A stretch of 64,000 nt of DNA from JAGNHS01 sp964609695 (GTDB lineage: Bacteria > Bdellovibrionota > UBA2428), in NCBI GenBank assembly GCA_964609695.1, contig CAZSSP010000001.1:1-64000 (forward strand), written 5' to 3'. Every line of letters starts with the position of its first letter. The stretch's first letter is position 1. The position numbers were made by a program, and so were the translations under genes. Positions 43,856-53,242 of the stretch are shown in pieces. The notes under the pieces are model-generated. The model did not search any database, had not been told where the DNA came from, and saw only the letters and a list, made by a program, of their open reading frames with translations.

Positions 43856-44626
43856 ATGAAAAAAGGCCGCGCTTTACTGGTCGCAGAAAAGAAGCGATTT
43901 TTAAAAGCTTCTCAGAAAATTAAAAGTGAAGAAGCTCCTCTTACTCTACTAGCTGCGGGCATTGCTCATGAGTTTCACAATTTACTAGGCGCCGCCGATG
44001 GGCACGCGCAATGGGCCCTCGATAGCGGCGACCCGAAAGACATGAAAGAAGCCCTCGAAATAGTCCGCCTTGTTTGCACAAGAAGCTCCCAAATCACTCG
44101 AGCTCTTCAAAGCTTCTCTCAACCACGAGAAGAAGAACAAGCTCTCATTAAACTTAATGAACTCTTTACAGAAGTTGCGAAAATTTATTCTACTCTATGC
44201 TCAGAGCAAGGAATAAAACTTCTCATAAAAGAAACAAAAGTAGAATTAAAAATCAACAAACTAGATCTTGAAGAAGTTTTAGTGAATTTGATTAAAAATG
44301 CGCTCGAAGCTTTGTCGAATCAAAGCGGTGAAAAAGTTATTTCTGTTGATGCTGAAAAAAATGGAAAGACACTCATTATCAACGTCAAAGACAACGGGCC
44401 CGGAGTCCTTAAAATTCACCGAGAACATATATTCAAACCCTTTTGGACAACCAAAGGCGTTCTTAAAAATCTCCAGAAAAGCACCGAAAAGGTCTCTAGC
44501 TCAAAACAAGACGGCAGTGGCCTTGGTCTTTATATAAGCCGAATGAGAATCCTTGAAAGAGGTGGAGATCTCCGCCTTAAAGCCACGTCAAAAGGTTGCC
44601 ACTTCGTTATCGAAATACCCCTCTAA
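43856..44626 (+). CDS. Soluble sensor histidine kinase
   Basis: The 256-residue protein has no membrane helix. The dimerisation/phosphoacceptor helix carries AAGIAHEFHNLLG (His38, with the H-E-x-x-N pattern). The HATPase domain shows the N-box NLIKNALEAL, DNGPGV and GSGLGLYISR. No input domain precedes the H-box beyond about 30 charged residues. The signal is unknown, and no receiver-domain regulator with a clear DNA-binding part lies nearby. The following gene has a receiver-like N-terminus and may be related in function. Confidence 0.88.
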   Translation: MKKGRALLVAEKKRFLKASQKIKSEEAPLTLLAAGIAHEFHNLLGAADGHAQWALDSGDPKDMKEALEIVRLVCTRSSQITRALQSFSQPREEEQALIKLNELFTEVAKIYSTLCSEQGIKLLIKETKVELKINKLDLEEVLVNLIKNALEALSNQSGEKVISVDAEKNGKTLIINVKDNGPGVLKIHREHIFKPFWTTKGVLKNLQKSTEKVSSSKQDGSGLGLYISRMRILERGGDLRLKATSKGCHFVIEIPL

Positions 44627-44691
44627 GAGCGCATTGCGCGGCGCGTTATTAAGTCTTAGTCTTATTCTGCCGATCCGTTAATGGCAAAGTT

Positions 44692-46764
44692 ATGCAAAAG
44701 AAAAAGATTATTCTTTTTGGAAACGATAAGGCACTCAAGAGCCCGCGCGCGCTTGAAATCAAAGGCCTTCTCGATGAATTAGGTCATGAAGTATTAGTGC
44801 TTCCACGACCCGCATTACTCAAATCACTCACCGACTGGAAAAATCTTCCCTTTGATTGGGCTCTTTTAATTGTAGAAGCTGGATCAGCTCCGCCCGCCAC
44901 AGCTCCCTGGCTAGAAGTCTTCAAACTCATGCGCCACCCACCCTTCTTTGCATCTTGGAGTCCAGATCCACTTCCAAAATCTTATATCGAAGAACTTCAA
45001 TGTGAATTCACTTTTGTTAAAACTGATGAAAGTAAAGAAATTTTAAAAACATTAGGTTTACGCGAAAGCACTCAAATTGCCTCGGATCACTATTTGGTTG
45101 AAGGCGACTTAAAACTATCTGAACTTTCTGAAAAACTATTCGATGAAAAAGAATCTGGAATTAATACGGCGGCATTTCTGGATGAGCCCGCAACGAGTCC
45201 TTCATTTAAAAATTTAAGTAGCTCTCAAAAATTTAACATCGAAAATACACCAGATGAACCTCATTTGAGCATGAACACTTCTGAAATTCCTGAAATTTCT
45301 AGAATTCAGGGAATCAATGATAGTTCACCAAGCCTCAACCTCAATGAGGATTCAGCAAAAATCGAACTCAATGCCACTAAACCCAAAGACACAAAAAAAC
45401 CCTCAGCCACTATAAGCTCAATAGATGACCTTGATGAATTTGGGGGAGAGGGAGACGCTACTTTCATTCGAGATATGAAAGTTGGCCTCACAGGAGCGCC
45501 CACACCTTCTTTAAAAACTTCAAATGAAGATCCTAAATTGAATCCTAAAGCTGAAGATTCTAGCTTAAATGATGCCCTAAATTTATCAATTTCCAACGCC
45601 TCTTCTGGAGATCCTCTCAAATCTCTAGATTTGAATTCTAAGAAAGAGAAAAAAGCAGAAATTAAAGCAGCAGCTCCTAAAAACGTTCCTGAAAAATCCG
45701 CCACTCCTCCTAAGCCCGCTGGAAAAAGCTTCCTAGAAAAAGCTTCAAAACTCTTTGACGATATTAGTAAGAGTATCGCTCCTGCGCCTCCGCCCAAGTC
45801 AAACATGAAGATTGAGGCTCCAAGTGAAGATTTTAATTTCAACCTCAACGACGACTTAGCGGAAAACAATAAACCCCTCTCACATGAGGACTCTCATTCC
45901 AAGGAAAGCTTTAATCTAGATGAATTAGACAACGACAAACTGAGCGCTAGCGAAAGCTTAAGCTCAAGCGAAAGTTTAAGTGCAAGTTCAAGCGTCTCAA
46001 AACCTGTTACACGAATTAAAGAAGTTCCATCAAAACTCTCTCAAGATGAATCGGTTTTTTTCACCAACTCCAACCGCAATATAGAAGAGCGTGATTCCGA
46101 TCCGGAAGACATTAAAACGATCAAGCGTTACGCCGCTCTTAAAGAAAGAGAAGCACGCGAAAAGCAAGCCTCACTTGTAGCCATTAGAAAAGAGTTCGAC
46201 AAACTCTACGAGAAACTTAAAAAGAGCGACGAAGAACGTCGTCGACTCCAAATGCAAAACGATGAACTTGAATTACAAATGCGCACAACTAACGATAAGA
46301 AAGATGAAGTTCAACATCAATGGACCCGAATGGAAACTCATCTACAAGAAAACATCAAAGAGCTTCAAATTCGTTTGGACAGCGCTCAGTATCAAGCCAA
46401 TAAAGCAGAAAAAAAACTCGACGACTTTAGAGAGCGAGTTAAGAATGATATTCAAAAGATAAGAACAAGAGAACGTGAATTGGCCAATAGACTCGAACTA
46501 CAAAAAAGAGACGCCGAAGCTCTTTTAATGACGAAAGACGAAAGATTGCTTCAACAGAAGCGAGATATAGATAGACTCGAGTTTGAACTCGACAGTCTAC
46601 GCGAACGACTCTTTGAAGAGTCTGAGCGCTCTGAAGAGCGAGTGAAACGACTCAACAGAGTGATTCAGTCACTCAAATTGGCCCAGGGACTTCTCAGTGG
46701 TTTAGACGACCCCATGAACGAAGGATCGTCCGACCCCAACAAAGGAAAAGGAGAAGCTGCATAA
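44692..46764 (+). CDS. Receiver-like, disordered and coiled-coil protein of unknown function
   Basis: The 690-residue protein has three parts. Residues 1-125 look like a response-regulator fold (KKIILFGNDK, then FDWALLIVEAG where receivers have a phospho-Asp strand) but lack the acidic pair, so it may be a pseudo-receiver. Residues 130-470 are Ser/Asp/Glu/Lys/Pro-rich and probably disordered. Residues about 475-670 form a long heptad coiled coil rich in Arg, Glu and Leu. No membrane segment is present. It sits between a soluble histidine kinase and a metallophosphoesterase and could be a scaffold. That is inference. Confidence 0.65.
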   Translation: MQKKKIILFGNDKALKSPRALEIKGLLDELGHEVLVLPRPALLKSLTDWKNLPFDWALLIVEAGSAPPATAPWLEVFKLMRHPPFFASWSPDPLPKSYIEELQCEFTFVKTDESKEILKTLGLRESTQIASDHYLVEGDLKLSELSEKLFDEKESGINTAAFLDEPATSPSFKNLSSSQKFNIENTPDEPHLSMNTSEIPEISRIQGINDSSPSLNLNEDSAKIELNATKPKDTKKPSATISSIDDLDEFGGEGDATFIRDMKVGLTGAPTPSLKTSNEDPKLNPKAEDSSLNDALNLSISNASSGDPLKSLDLNSKKEKKAEIKAAAPKNVPEKSATPPKPAGKSFLEKASKLFDDISKSIAPAPPPKSNMKIEAPSEDFNFNLNDDLAENNKPLSHEDSHSKESFNLDELDNDKLSASESLSSSESLSASSSVSKPVTRIKEVPSKLSQDESVFFTNSNRNIEERDSDPEDIKTIKRYAALKEREAREKQASLVAIRKEFDKLYEKLKKSDEERRRLQMQNDELELQMRTTNDKKDEVQHQWTRMETHLQENIKELQIRLDSAQYQANKAEKKLDDFRERVKNDIQKIRTRERELANRLELQKRDAEALLMTKDERLLQQKRDIDRLEFELDSLRERLFEESERSEERVKRLNRVIQSLKLAQGLLSGLDDPMNEGSSDPNKGKGEAA

Positions 46765-46777
46765 CCCCAGTTAAACC

Positions 46778-47863
46778 ATGGCCAAAAAATACAAGATTGT
46801 CGTCTCAGATTTTCACCTAGGCAAAGGCCGCCTTCTCCCCGATGGGTCTATAAACGTATTGGAAGATTTTATTGCGGGACGAGAGTGGCAAGAATTTTGC
46901 GAATTTTATTCGAGTGGTCCATTCTTCGATGCCGAAGTGGAACTCATCCTCAACGGAGACATTCTCAATTCCATTCAAGTCGATTATCGAGGTTATTACA
47001 GTCCCATTATCACAGAGAGCATTGCCGTTGAAAAAGTTAAGTCCATTATGAACGGTCATCCGAAATTTTTTGAAGCTCTCAAAAAATTTGCCGACTGCCC
47101 TAAACACACCCTCACCTATATTGTAGGAAATCACGACATCGATATGGTCTGGGATAAGTGCAAAGAAGTTTTTATCGAAAAACTTGGAGTGCCTGTTAAA
47201 TTCAAACATTTTAGTTATCAAGTCGACGGAATTCACTATGAACACGGCCAACAATATGAAGCCGTCAATGCTGTTAATAGAAAGAAAATATTTATCACCA
47301 AAGGATTAAAAGAACCTATTCTCAATCTTCCTTGGGGATCTCATTTTGTAATCAATTTCGTCATTCCCATTAAACACGAACGACCCTTAATTGATAAAGT
47401 TCGTCCCATAGCGGCCTATATAAGATGGAGTCTTATCTTTGATTTTTTTTGGGCTATTCGCACCATGACCCAAGCCCTACTCTATTTTTTTGGAACACGA
47501 TTTTCTCGTTCGCTTTATAGAACAAGTAACTTGGTCACCACCCTGAAAATTCTCAAAGAACTTTCGATGGTGCCTGAGCTCTCAAGTGCTGCTCGTAAAA
47601 TTCTCGACGCAGACCCCGACCTTCACACGGTCATTATGGGTCACACTCATAGTCCTAAATATGTTCAATTTTCCGATGGTAAAGAATATCTCAACTCTGG
47701 AACTTGGACTGAGGTCACAAGCCTCAACCTAACCAACTTGGGCAAGCACATCGCCTACACATATATTATTGTTGATTATAATCACAATCCCACTCGTCCC
47801 CACGCCTTCCTCAAAGAATGGAAAGGCCGCTGGCACCAAGACGGCGACTATTACGCCGGCTAA
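46778..47863 (+). CDS. Metallophosphoesterase, UDP-diacylglucosamine hydrolase-like
   Basis: The 361-residue calcineurin-type phosphoesterase has all core motifs: SDFHLG (Asp11, His13), a LNGD motif, GNHDIDMVW and MGHTHSPKY. The middle carries extra hydrophobic helices (about 190-240), so it probably associates with the inner membrane as LpxH/LpxI-like enzymes do. It is longer than LpxH (about 240) and the substrate is uncertain. The stop TAA at 47861-47863 is directly followed by a palindromic repeat element. Confidence 0.8.
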   Translation: MAKKYKIVVSDFHLGKGRLLPDGSINVLEDFIAGREWQEFCEFYSSGPFFDAEVELILNGDILNSIQVDYRGYYSPIITESIAVEKVKSIMNGHPKFFEALKKFADCPKHTLTYIVGNHDIDMVWDKCKEVFIEKLGVPVKFKHFSYQVDGIHYEHGQQYEAVNAVNRKKIFITKGLKEPILNLPWGSHFVINFVIPIKHERPLIDKVRPIAAYIRWSLIFDFFWAIRTMTQALLYFFGTRFSRSLYRTSNLVTTLKILKELSMVPELSSAARKILDADPDLHTVIMGHTHSPKYVQFSDGKEYLNSGTWTEVTSLNLTNLGKHIAYTYIIVDYNHNPTRPHAFLKEWKGRWHQDGDYYAG

Positions 47864-47976
47864 AAGGCGTCTAGCGACTTTTACCGCTCGACCCCCACCT
47901 TTTAACACTTAAAACATTTTTAAAGCCGCTCCTGCAAAAAGCTCTGGGTCAATTGTTAAATGTCGCTAGACGCCTT
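47864..47976. repeat. Palindromic repeat element, copy 1 (113 bp)
   Basis: The left end AAGGCGTCTAGCGAC at 47864-47878 is repeated in inverted form as GTCGCTAGACGCCTT at 47962-47976. Inner left-arm sequence CGACCCCCACCTTTTAA matches the element at 60942-61028, while the inner right arm has diverged. It fills the gap between the metallophosphoesterase stop and pyrG. A spurious upstream extension of pyrG reads through it. Confidence 0.85.
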
Positions 47977-48006
47977 TCACGACAACAAGTAAAAAAGTAT
48001 TCCGGG

Positions 48007-49629
48007 ATGTCTAAACAACCAAAAATTATATTTATCACCGGTGGCGTCATATCAAGTCTAGGAAAAGGTCTCTCCAGCGCTTCGCTGGCTTTGCTTTTAA
48101 AAAAGCGTGGACTCAAGGTTGTGCAATTAAAAATGGATCCCTACCTCAATGTAGACCCCGGCACGATGTCTCCCTTTCAACATGGAGAAGTTTTCGTTAC
48201 TGAAGATGGTGCTGAAACCGATTTGGACTTAGGTCACTACGAGCGTTTTACAGATCAAAACGTCTCTCGCGCACAAAACATCACATCTGGCCAAATTTAT
48301 GAACGAGTGATTCATAAAGAACGTCGTGGCGATTACCTCGGCGGTACTGTGCAAGTCATCCCCCATATCACCAACGAAATTCGCGACCACATCATGGCTC
48401 TCGCACAAGGGCACGATGTGGCTCTAATCGAAATTGGTGGAACCGTGGGCGACATTGAATCGCTTCCATTTTTAGAAACCGCACGACAATTTCGTTTTCT
48501 CCTTGGCGAAGAAAATGTTTGCTACATTCACCTCACTCTCGTGCCCTATATTCCTACTGCAGGTGAACTAAAAACCAAACCCACTCAACATAGTGTTCAA
48601 GAACTTCGACGTATTGGTATTCAACCCGACATTCTCATTTGTCGCGCAGACCGCCCTCTTTCTACAGAAATAAAATCTAAAATCGGTCTCTTTGCTAATG
48701 TTCCCGCCGATAGAGTTATCACCGCCTTTGATGTCGACAATATCTATGAACTTCCAATGGTTTTTCACGACGAAAAACTCGACCAAAAAATTTGCAACAA
48801 ACTCCATCTCAAAAGCAAAGCTCCAAATCTAGACTCGTGGAAAGCTTATATTGAAAATTACAAACATCCCGAATCTGAGGTGAACATTGGAATTGTTGGA
48901 AAATATGTAGAGCTCACCGAAGCCTACAAATCTCTTCACGAAGCTCTCGTGCATGCCAGCGCCGCCAACCGCGCACGTCTTAAGGTTCATTATATAGATG
49001 CCGAAGAGCTCGAAACTCATGACTATGCCAACATAAAAAACAGAGCCAAAGTTTTAAATTCTATAGATGGTCTTTTAGTTCCGGGGGGGTTTGGCAAACG
49101 TGGAGTGGAAGGAAAAATTCGCGCCCTAGAATTTGCGCGTGTAGAAGGACTTCCATGTTTTGGTATTTGCCTAGGAATGCAGCTTATGGCTGTAGAATTT
49201 TCTCGTCACGTACTCGGAATTAAAAATGCAAACTCCGCAGAGTTTTTAGACAATCCTTCAAAAGCAAAAAATCTTGTTATTGATTATATGAGTGGCCAAA
49301 AAAATATTGATAAAGGCGGCACTATGAGATTGGGATCTTTTCATTGTAAGATTGCAAAAAATTCCAACGCCTTCAAAGCTTATAAGACACAAAAAATCCA
49401 AGAACGTCATCGCCATCGATTAGAATTTAACAATTCATTCTTGAATCGTTTTCAAAAAAATGGATTTCAAATCAGTGGACACAATCCTGAATTAAATCTT
49501 GTCGAAATTATCGAGCTCAAAAAACATTCATGGTATTTGGGTTGCCAATTTCATCCCGAATTCAAATCACGCCCTGAAAATGCACATCCATTATTCAAGG
49601 CCTTCATAAAAGCCTCTTTAAAGGGCTAA
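48007..49629 (+). CDS. pyrG: CTP synthase
   Basis: The ATG at 48007 opens the conserved MSKQPKIIFITGGVISSLGKG-type start and gives 540 residues; a TTG at 47953 would add 18 residues encoded by the repeat element. The amidoligase domain (about 1-270) includes KMDPYLNVDPGTMSPFQHGE. The glutaminase domain (about 290-540) carries the catalytic Cys in CFGICLGMQ and a terminal His-Glu in QFHPEFKSRP. It makes CTP from UTP, glutamine and ATP. A weak GGG sequence lies immediately before the start. Confidence 0.97.
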   Translation: MSKQPKIIFITGGVISSLGKGLSSASLALLLKKRGLKVVQLKMDPYLNVDPGTMSPFQHGEVFVTEDGAETDLDLGHYERFTDQNVSRAQNITSGQIYERVIHKERRGDYLGGTVQVIPHITNEIRDHIMALAQGHDVALIEIGGTVGDIESLPFLETARQFRFLLGEENVCYIHLTLVPYIPTAGELKTKPTQHSVQELRRIGIQPDILICRADRPLSTEIKSKIGLFANVPADRVITAFDVDNIYELPMVFHDEKLDQKICNKLHLKSKAPNLDSWKAYIENYKHPESEVNIGIVGKYVELTEAYKSLHEALVHASAANRARLKVHYIDAEELETHDYANIKNRAKVLNSIDGLLVPGGFGKRGVEGKIRALEFARVEGLPCFGICLGMQLMAVEFSRHVLGIKNANSAEFLDNPSKAKNLVIDYMSGQKNIDKGGTMRLGSFHCKIAKNSNAFKAYKTQKIQERHRHRLEFNNSFLNRFQKNGFQISGHNPELNLVEIIELKKHSWYLGCQFHPEFKSRPENAHPLFKAFIKASLKG

Positions 49630-49843
49630 TGGACTTTGTCCCAAAAAATAAAAAAAATTATTTTAAAATAATTTTTCTAAAATCGTCTTTACAAGGTTAC
49701 TCACAAGGGTCATTTTTACGAATTTTCACTCAAGCAGAAAGCTCCACAAAAATACACAAGTTACTGAATTAATTGATTTTATTTTTTATACTTAAGTTAA
49801 AATTTCTAATTTATTTTCAACTTTGAAGATACGCCGCTCCAGC

Positions 49844-49872
49844 TTGACAGCCCCTAAACAATTTACTTTATC
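49844..49872 (+). promoter_or_regulatory. Sigma-70-type promoter for the Ala-rich exported protein gene
   Basis: TTGACA at 49844-49849 and TTTATC at 49867-49872 are separated by exactly 17 bases. Transcription would give a leader of about 100 bases before the ATG at 49981, which has AAGGAG upstream. The remainder of the interval 49630-49980 is AT-rich with an A/T hairpin near 49656-49680 and holds no reading frame I can support. Confidence 0.6.
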
Positions 49873-49980
49873 AGTTGAGCACCGACGTTTTTCTAGTTGT
49901 TTTATAGAAAGACCGAGTGTATATTGCACCGCGACACACAAAAAGGACGTGTGCGATATAAAAATTTAAGGAGCTATAAG

Positions 49981-50826
49981 ATGTTGAAGAAAACTTTCAC
50001 CCTACCTGCCATCACTCTAACCTTGGCTATTGCTGTTAGCGGTTTCGCTAACCAAGCCTCTGTTCTTGAGCAAGCTACGCAAGCTATGAATACTGCGGCT
50101 TCTCAATCGAGCGGAAAAGGAGCACTATTAAATGTGCTTCAAAGCAATGCTACTTTAAAAGCTGCTGTAGAAGCGCTTATTGGTACAAGCTACACTGGTA
50201 GCGCAATGGACAACCTTAAAGTAGTTTCTGCTCTACAAAAAGGTGGAGCTACTGCTGATAAAGTTGCTAGCACAATCGTTAGCCTAAACGGAATCATCGG
50301 TTCTTCAACTACTCTTACTGCTGCTCAACAACAACAAATCAACCAAACTCTAACTGGTCTTGAAATTGCTCAAGTTTCTGGCCAATCTGTTAAAGTTAAC
50401 ACAAACGTAGTTATGGCTGAAAATGGACAAGAACTTAAAGGCGCTGCTGCTGACGCTGCTCTTTATGCTTCTATCTCTGCTAAGTTCGGCCAAAGCGCTG
50501 GCGCTGGATTCGTTCACGCTAAACAACTTGGCGTTCTTGGACCTGACGCTACTAAATGTGCCGGTCAAGATTTCAGCCACCCAATCGCTGTAGCTACTAC
50601 TGCTGCTCTTTTCGAGCCAATGGCTCAAGCTAGCGACGCTTCTTCAGCTGTTAAAGCTGGATTCGATAGCGCTGGACAAGAACTCGTTCACCAACACGCT
50701 GTTGCTGGTAACACTCTTGGCGCAGCTGATGCTCAAGGCCGTCTTTGTGCAGCTTACGCTGGCGTTCAACAAAAGTGCGAAATCGTTCGCGCTGGTTTAA
50801 CTGCTTGCGGTCGCGCTAATAACTAA
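49981..50826 (+). CDS. Abundant-looking Ala-rich exported protein
   Basis: The ATG at 49981 is supported by AAGGAG nine bases upstream and by the signal peptide it opens (cleavage near SGFANQ, residue 23). An upstream TTG extension of 28 residues covers the leader. The 281-residue protein is rich in Ala, Gly, Gln and Ser, with helical repeats and C-terminal cysteines. Codon choice is unusually uniform (GCT for Ala, CTT for Leu), and a strong promoter and an intrinsic terminator flank it, all signs of high expression. No family is recognised. It lies directly upstream of the AAA+ operon and might be its substrate or structural partner. Confidence 0.7.
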   Translation: MLKKTFTLPAITLTLAIAVSGFANQASVLEQATQAMNTAASQSSGKGALLNVLQSNATLKAAVEALIGTSYTGSAMDNLKVVSALQKGGATADKVASTIVSLNGIIGSSTTLTAAQQQQINQTLTGLEIAQVSGQSVKVNTNVVMAENGQELKGAAADAALYASISAKFGQSAGAGFVHAKQLGVLGPDATKCAGQDFSHPIAVATTAALFEPMAQASDASSAVKAGFDSAGQELVHQHAVAGNTLGAADAQGRLCAAYAGVQQKCEIVRAGLTACGRANN

Positions 50827-50858
50827 GACCCGACCTAGATCTTAAGCTCTTGAATATA

Positions 50859-50894
50859 AAAGCCTCTTAGCTTAACGGCTAAGGGGCTTTTTTT
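50859..50894 (+). terminator. Intrinsic terminator after the Ala-rich protein gene
   Basis: AAAGCCTCTTAGC pairs with GCTAAGGGGCTTT around a short loop and is followed by a run of seven Ts (one interrupted end). It lies 33 bases after the stop and should separate this gene from the following operon. Confidence 0.88.
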
Positions 50895-50895
50895 A

Positions 50896-50957
50896 TTGGC
50901 ATTTTCTTATTTATTTGATACACTGTGTTAAATATTGGTTAAGCTATAGATTAACCA
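50896..50957 (+). promoter_or_regulatory. Promoter and dyad upstream of the exported AAA+ operon
   Basis: TTGGCA at 50896-50901 and TACACT at 50919-50924 are 17 bases apart, a fair sigma-70 promoter starting directly after the terminator. Downstream, TGGTTAA at 50936-50942 is repeated in inverted form as TTAACCA at 50951-50957 with eight bases between. The dyad would fall at the start of the transcript and could be an operator or a leader hairpin. Confidence 0.5.
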
Positions 50958-50974
50958 TAAGCGGGAGCCATCGA

Positions 50975-53233
50975 ATGACTTTCAAAAATACGACATTTAG
51001 ATTCTTTATCTATTTATCTCTTTTTTTAGGAATCCATAATTTCTCAGCCCTTGCACAAAGCGGCTCCCCACAATGGATGCAAGCACTGGAAGAAGCTCAC
51101 AGAATTGGATGGGACAACACCTATCTCGTATCAGGATTATCTAACGAACTCGTTTACGATAACTCCGTTGAAGGTAAACACCTCGTAGATTACTTACGCG
51201 ACAAACTACTCAAGCCTGCCGATTATCCCATCGTAGTTCAATACAATCCTGAATCAGGCTTTTCTCTTCATCAAGACCCCGAAGAAATTGCAAAGCCAGG
51301 TAAAGCCTGGGGACTTTTTGGAAAAAAGAAAAATGCCGTGACTGATGAATGGGAAAAATTTCTTCAAGCTCTAAACAACGATAAAAAAGCCACCCTCACA
51401 GAAAAGCTCAATCAATTAGAGAGAAAAATTCAAAACGGTTTAGCCACAACAAAAATTGCTTTTGTTTCTAAATTTCCCGACCACGTAGCCAACGATCGCG
51501 GCGAGTATCCTCACATGAAGGAATACAAAGAACTAGAAACTCGCCTCGCACAATGGGCCACCTTCAGAAACGATTCTCACAAATGGACTGAACGCGGATT
51601 TCGCTCAATCATTGTGAGCTCCTCAAAAGGAAATCTTCCACTTCTTGCAGGCGATGCCTCTAAAGGTTGGGTGAACTTTGAAACAAAAGTCACTTACCCC
51701 GACAAACTCGAAAGAGCCGCTTATGTAGAAAAGTTTTTAAGCAACAATCCCAATCTTTCTAAACTTTTAAAAGTAACTCCAGAAGAATTCGGCAACCTAA
51801 GCGGTGGCTTAACTCTCATGGACATTCAAAAAATGTTAATCCATGCCGTAGCCAAAGATGAAGACATCACCGACAAAGTGATTCGCGATCGCCGTAAAAA
51901 ATTCATTCTTGAAAAATTCGGACAATTCTTAGATATCGCCGACCCCAAGCACTCACTCGACGACGTCTTCGGCTCTGACCATCTAAAACGTGAACTTCGA
52001 ATTTTAGCTCGCGCTATGCAAGCCAAAGACCCTAGCCTACCTGTTGGTAAAATTCTTGTAGGTGTGCAAGGAACCGGAAAAACTTTCTCAATAAAAGGTT
52101 TTGCCTATGAAGCAGGCGTGCCTGTTGTCATATTAAAAAACACTTTCCGCGGTAAATACGTGGGCGAAAGCGAAGGCAACATGACCAAGGTGCTCGACTT
52201 TTTAAAGAGCCTTGAAATGGTGGCCGTACAACTTCCTGAAGCTGACACAATTTTAGGAAAAGGCGCCGAAGCCTCCGACAACACTGGAGTCGATCAAAGA
52301 ACTTTCGGTATGCTCAACGACTTTATGTCGGAACAAAAAGGAAGCGTGTTTTGGTTTGCTGACTCTGCACGACCATGGAACTTTCAAGCCGATACCAAAA
52401 GCCGAATGGGTATCACGATGGTCTCCAATCAATACTCAGTGGCCGGCAAACGCGGTCTCTTCAATACGATTGCTAAAAGCATTAAGGTTGTTCCCGGCAC
52501 AAGTCTCTACGATATGCTTTCGAAAACAAGTGAAGGAGTTGTGACTCCCGATTCTCATTTTCCTGATACGTTTTTTGAACGCATGTATGGAAACCCCAGA
52601 GAAATCACCAATGCTTTAGACCAAGCTGTTCTTAATATTAAATACGGTGATATCGACCCTTCAAAAATAGATCCTCGCCAAATCATATTTGATACCATGC
52701 AAAACTGGACTCCTAGTGTGACCATGAAAGAAGTCACTCGCACAGAATTAAACGCAATCACCATGGCCAACGATCCTCGCGGTTTACCTCCATGGGCTCG
52801 AAAATTTCATGAAGCTGGAAAACTTGAACGTCTTGAAGCTTTAAAAACAAAAGTTGAAGGCCACGCCATGATGGGTGGAGGCGCTCTTTCAGATTTAGAA
52901 CTTGCTGAACTTCATGCTGAATCCTGGGAGGAATATGAAAAATTAAAAGCCTCCCTAATGCCACAAGCTGATTCCGCAGAGAGATCAAGACCTGGAGAAC
53001 TCAGCAAAAATTTAGCTTCACAAATTTTAGAGGAACCCAAAGCATTACCTGAAAGGAAACCTAAAGGGATGCCCAAAGCTGAGTGGAAAAAACGACAAGA
53101 CGAATATGCTGTCGCAAAAGCAGCCTTCGACAAACAACAAGCTTTAAGAGCATCTGCGACTGAAGCTGAACGATGCGGTGGACTCCTCTCTAATATTGCT
53201 GACACAGTTCGCGGATCTGGCGAAGGTATATAA
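50975..53233 (+). CDS. AAA+ ATPase with N-terminal signal peptide
   Basis: The ATG at 50975 has GGGAG seven bases upstream and opens a hydrophobic signal (residues 8-28, SALAQS). An earlier TTG start at 50915 would bury it. The 752-residue protein has a lysine-rich N-terminal region and then an AAA+ core. Walker A is GVQGTGKT (363-370) and a FtsH-like pore segment GKYVGESEGNMTK follows. The Walker B region reads VAVQLPEADTIL (about 416-427), lacking the usual hydrophobic-DE pattern, and sensor 1 has Ser for Asn (FADSARP). The C-terminal 100 residues are Pro/Lys/Glu-rich. An exported ATPase is odd, since the periplasm has no ATP pool. It may be membrane-anchored facing the cytoplasm or nucleotide-independent. 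Confidence 0.78.
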   Translation: MTFKNTTFRFFIYLSLFLGIHNFSALAQSGSPQWMQALEEAHRIGWDNTYLVSGLSNELVYDNSVEGKHLVDYLRDKLLKPADYPIVVQYNPESGFSLHQDPEEIAKPGKAWGLFGKKKNAVTDEWEKFLQALNNDKKATLTEKLNQLERKIQNGLATTKIAFVSKFPDHVANDRGEYPHMKEYKELETRLAQWATFRNDSHKWTERGFRSIIVSSSKGNLPLLAGDASKGWVNFETKVTYPDKLERAAYVEKFLSNNPNLSKLLKVTPEEFGNLSGGLTLMDIQKMLIHAVAKDEDITDKVIRDRRKKFILEKFGQFLDIADPKHSLDDVFGSDHLKRELRILARAMQAKDPSLPVGKILVGVQGTGKTFSIKGFAYEAGVPVVILKNTFRGKYVGESEGNMTKVLDFLKSLEMVAVQLPEADTILGKGAEASDNTGVDQRTFGMLNDFMSEQKGSVFWFADSARPWNFQADTKSRMGITMVSNQYSVAGKRGLFNTIAKSIKVVPGTSLYDMLSKTSEGVVTPDSHFPDTFFERMYGNPREITNALDQAVLNIKYGDIDPSKIDPRQIIFDTMQNWTPSVTMKEVTRTELNAITMANDPRGLPPWARKFHEAGKLERLEALKTKVEGHAMMGGGALSDLELAELHAESWEEYEKLKASLMPQADSAERSRPGELSKNLASQILEEPKALPERKPKGMPKAEWKKRQDEYAVAKAAFDKQQALRASATEAERCGGLLSNIADTVRGSGEGI

Positions 53234-53242
53234 GGGCACGCG

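Noticed and set aside
47953..48006. Upstream TTG extension of pyrG
   Set aside because: It reads through the palindromic repeat. Conserved CTP synthases begin at the segment encoded from 48007.
49897..49980. TTG-started extension of the Ala-rich protein
   Set aside because: It would place 28 charged residues before a clean signal peptide. The ATG at 49981 has the ribosome site.
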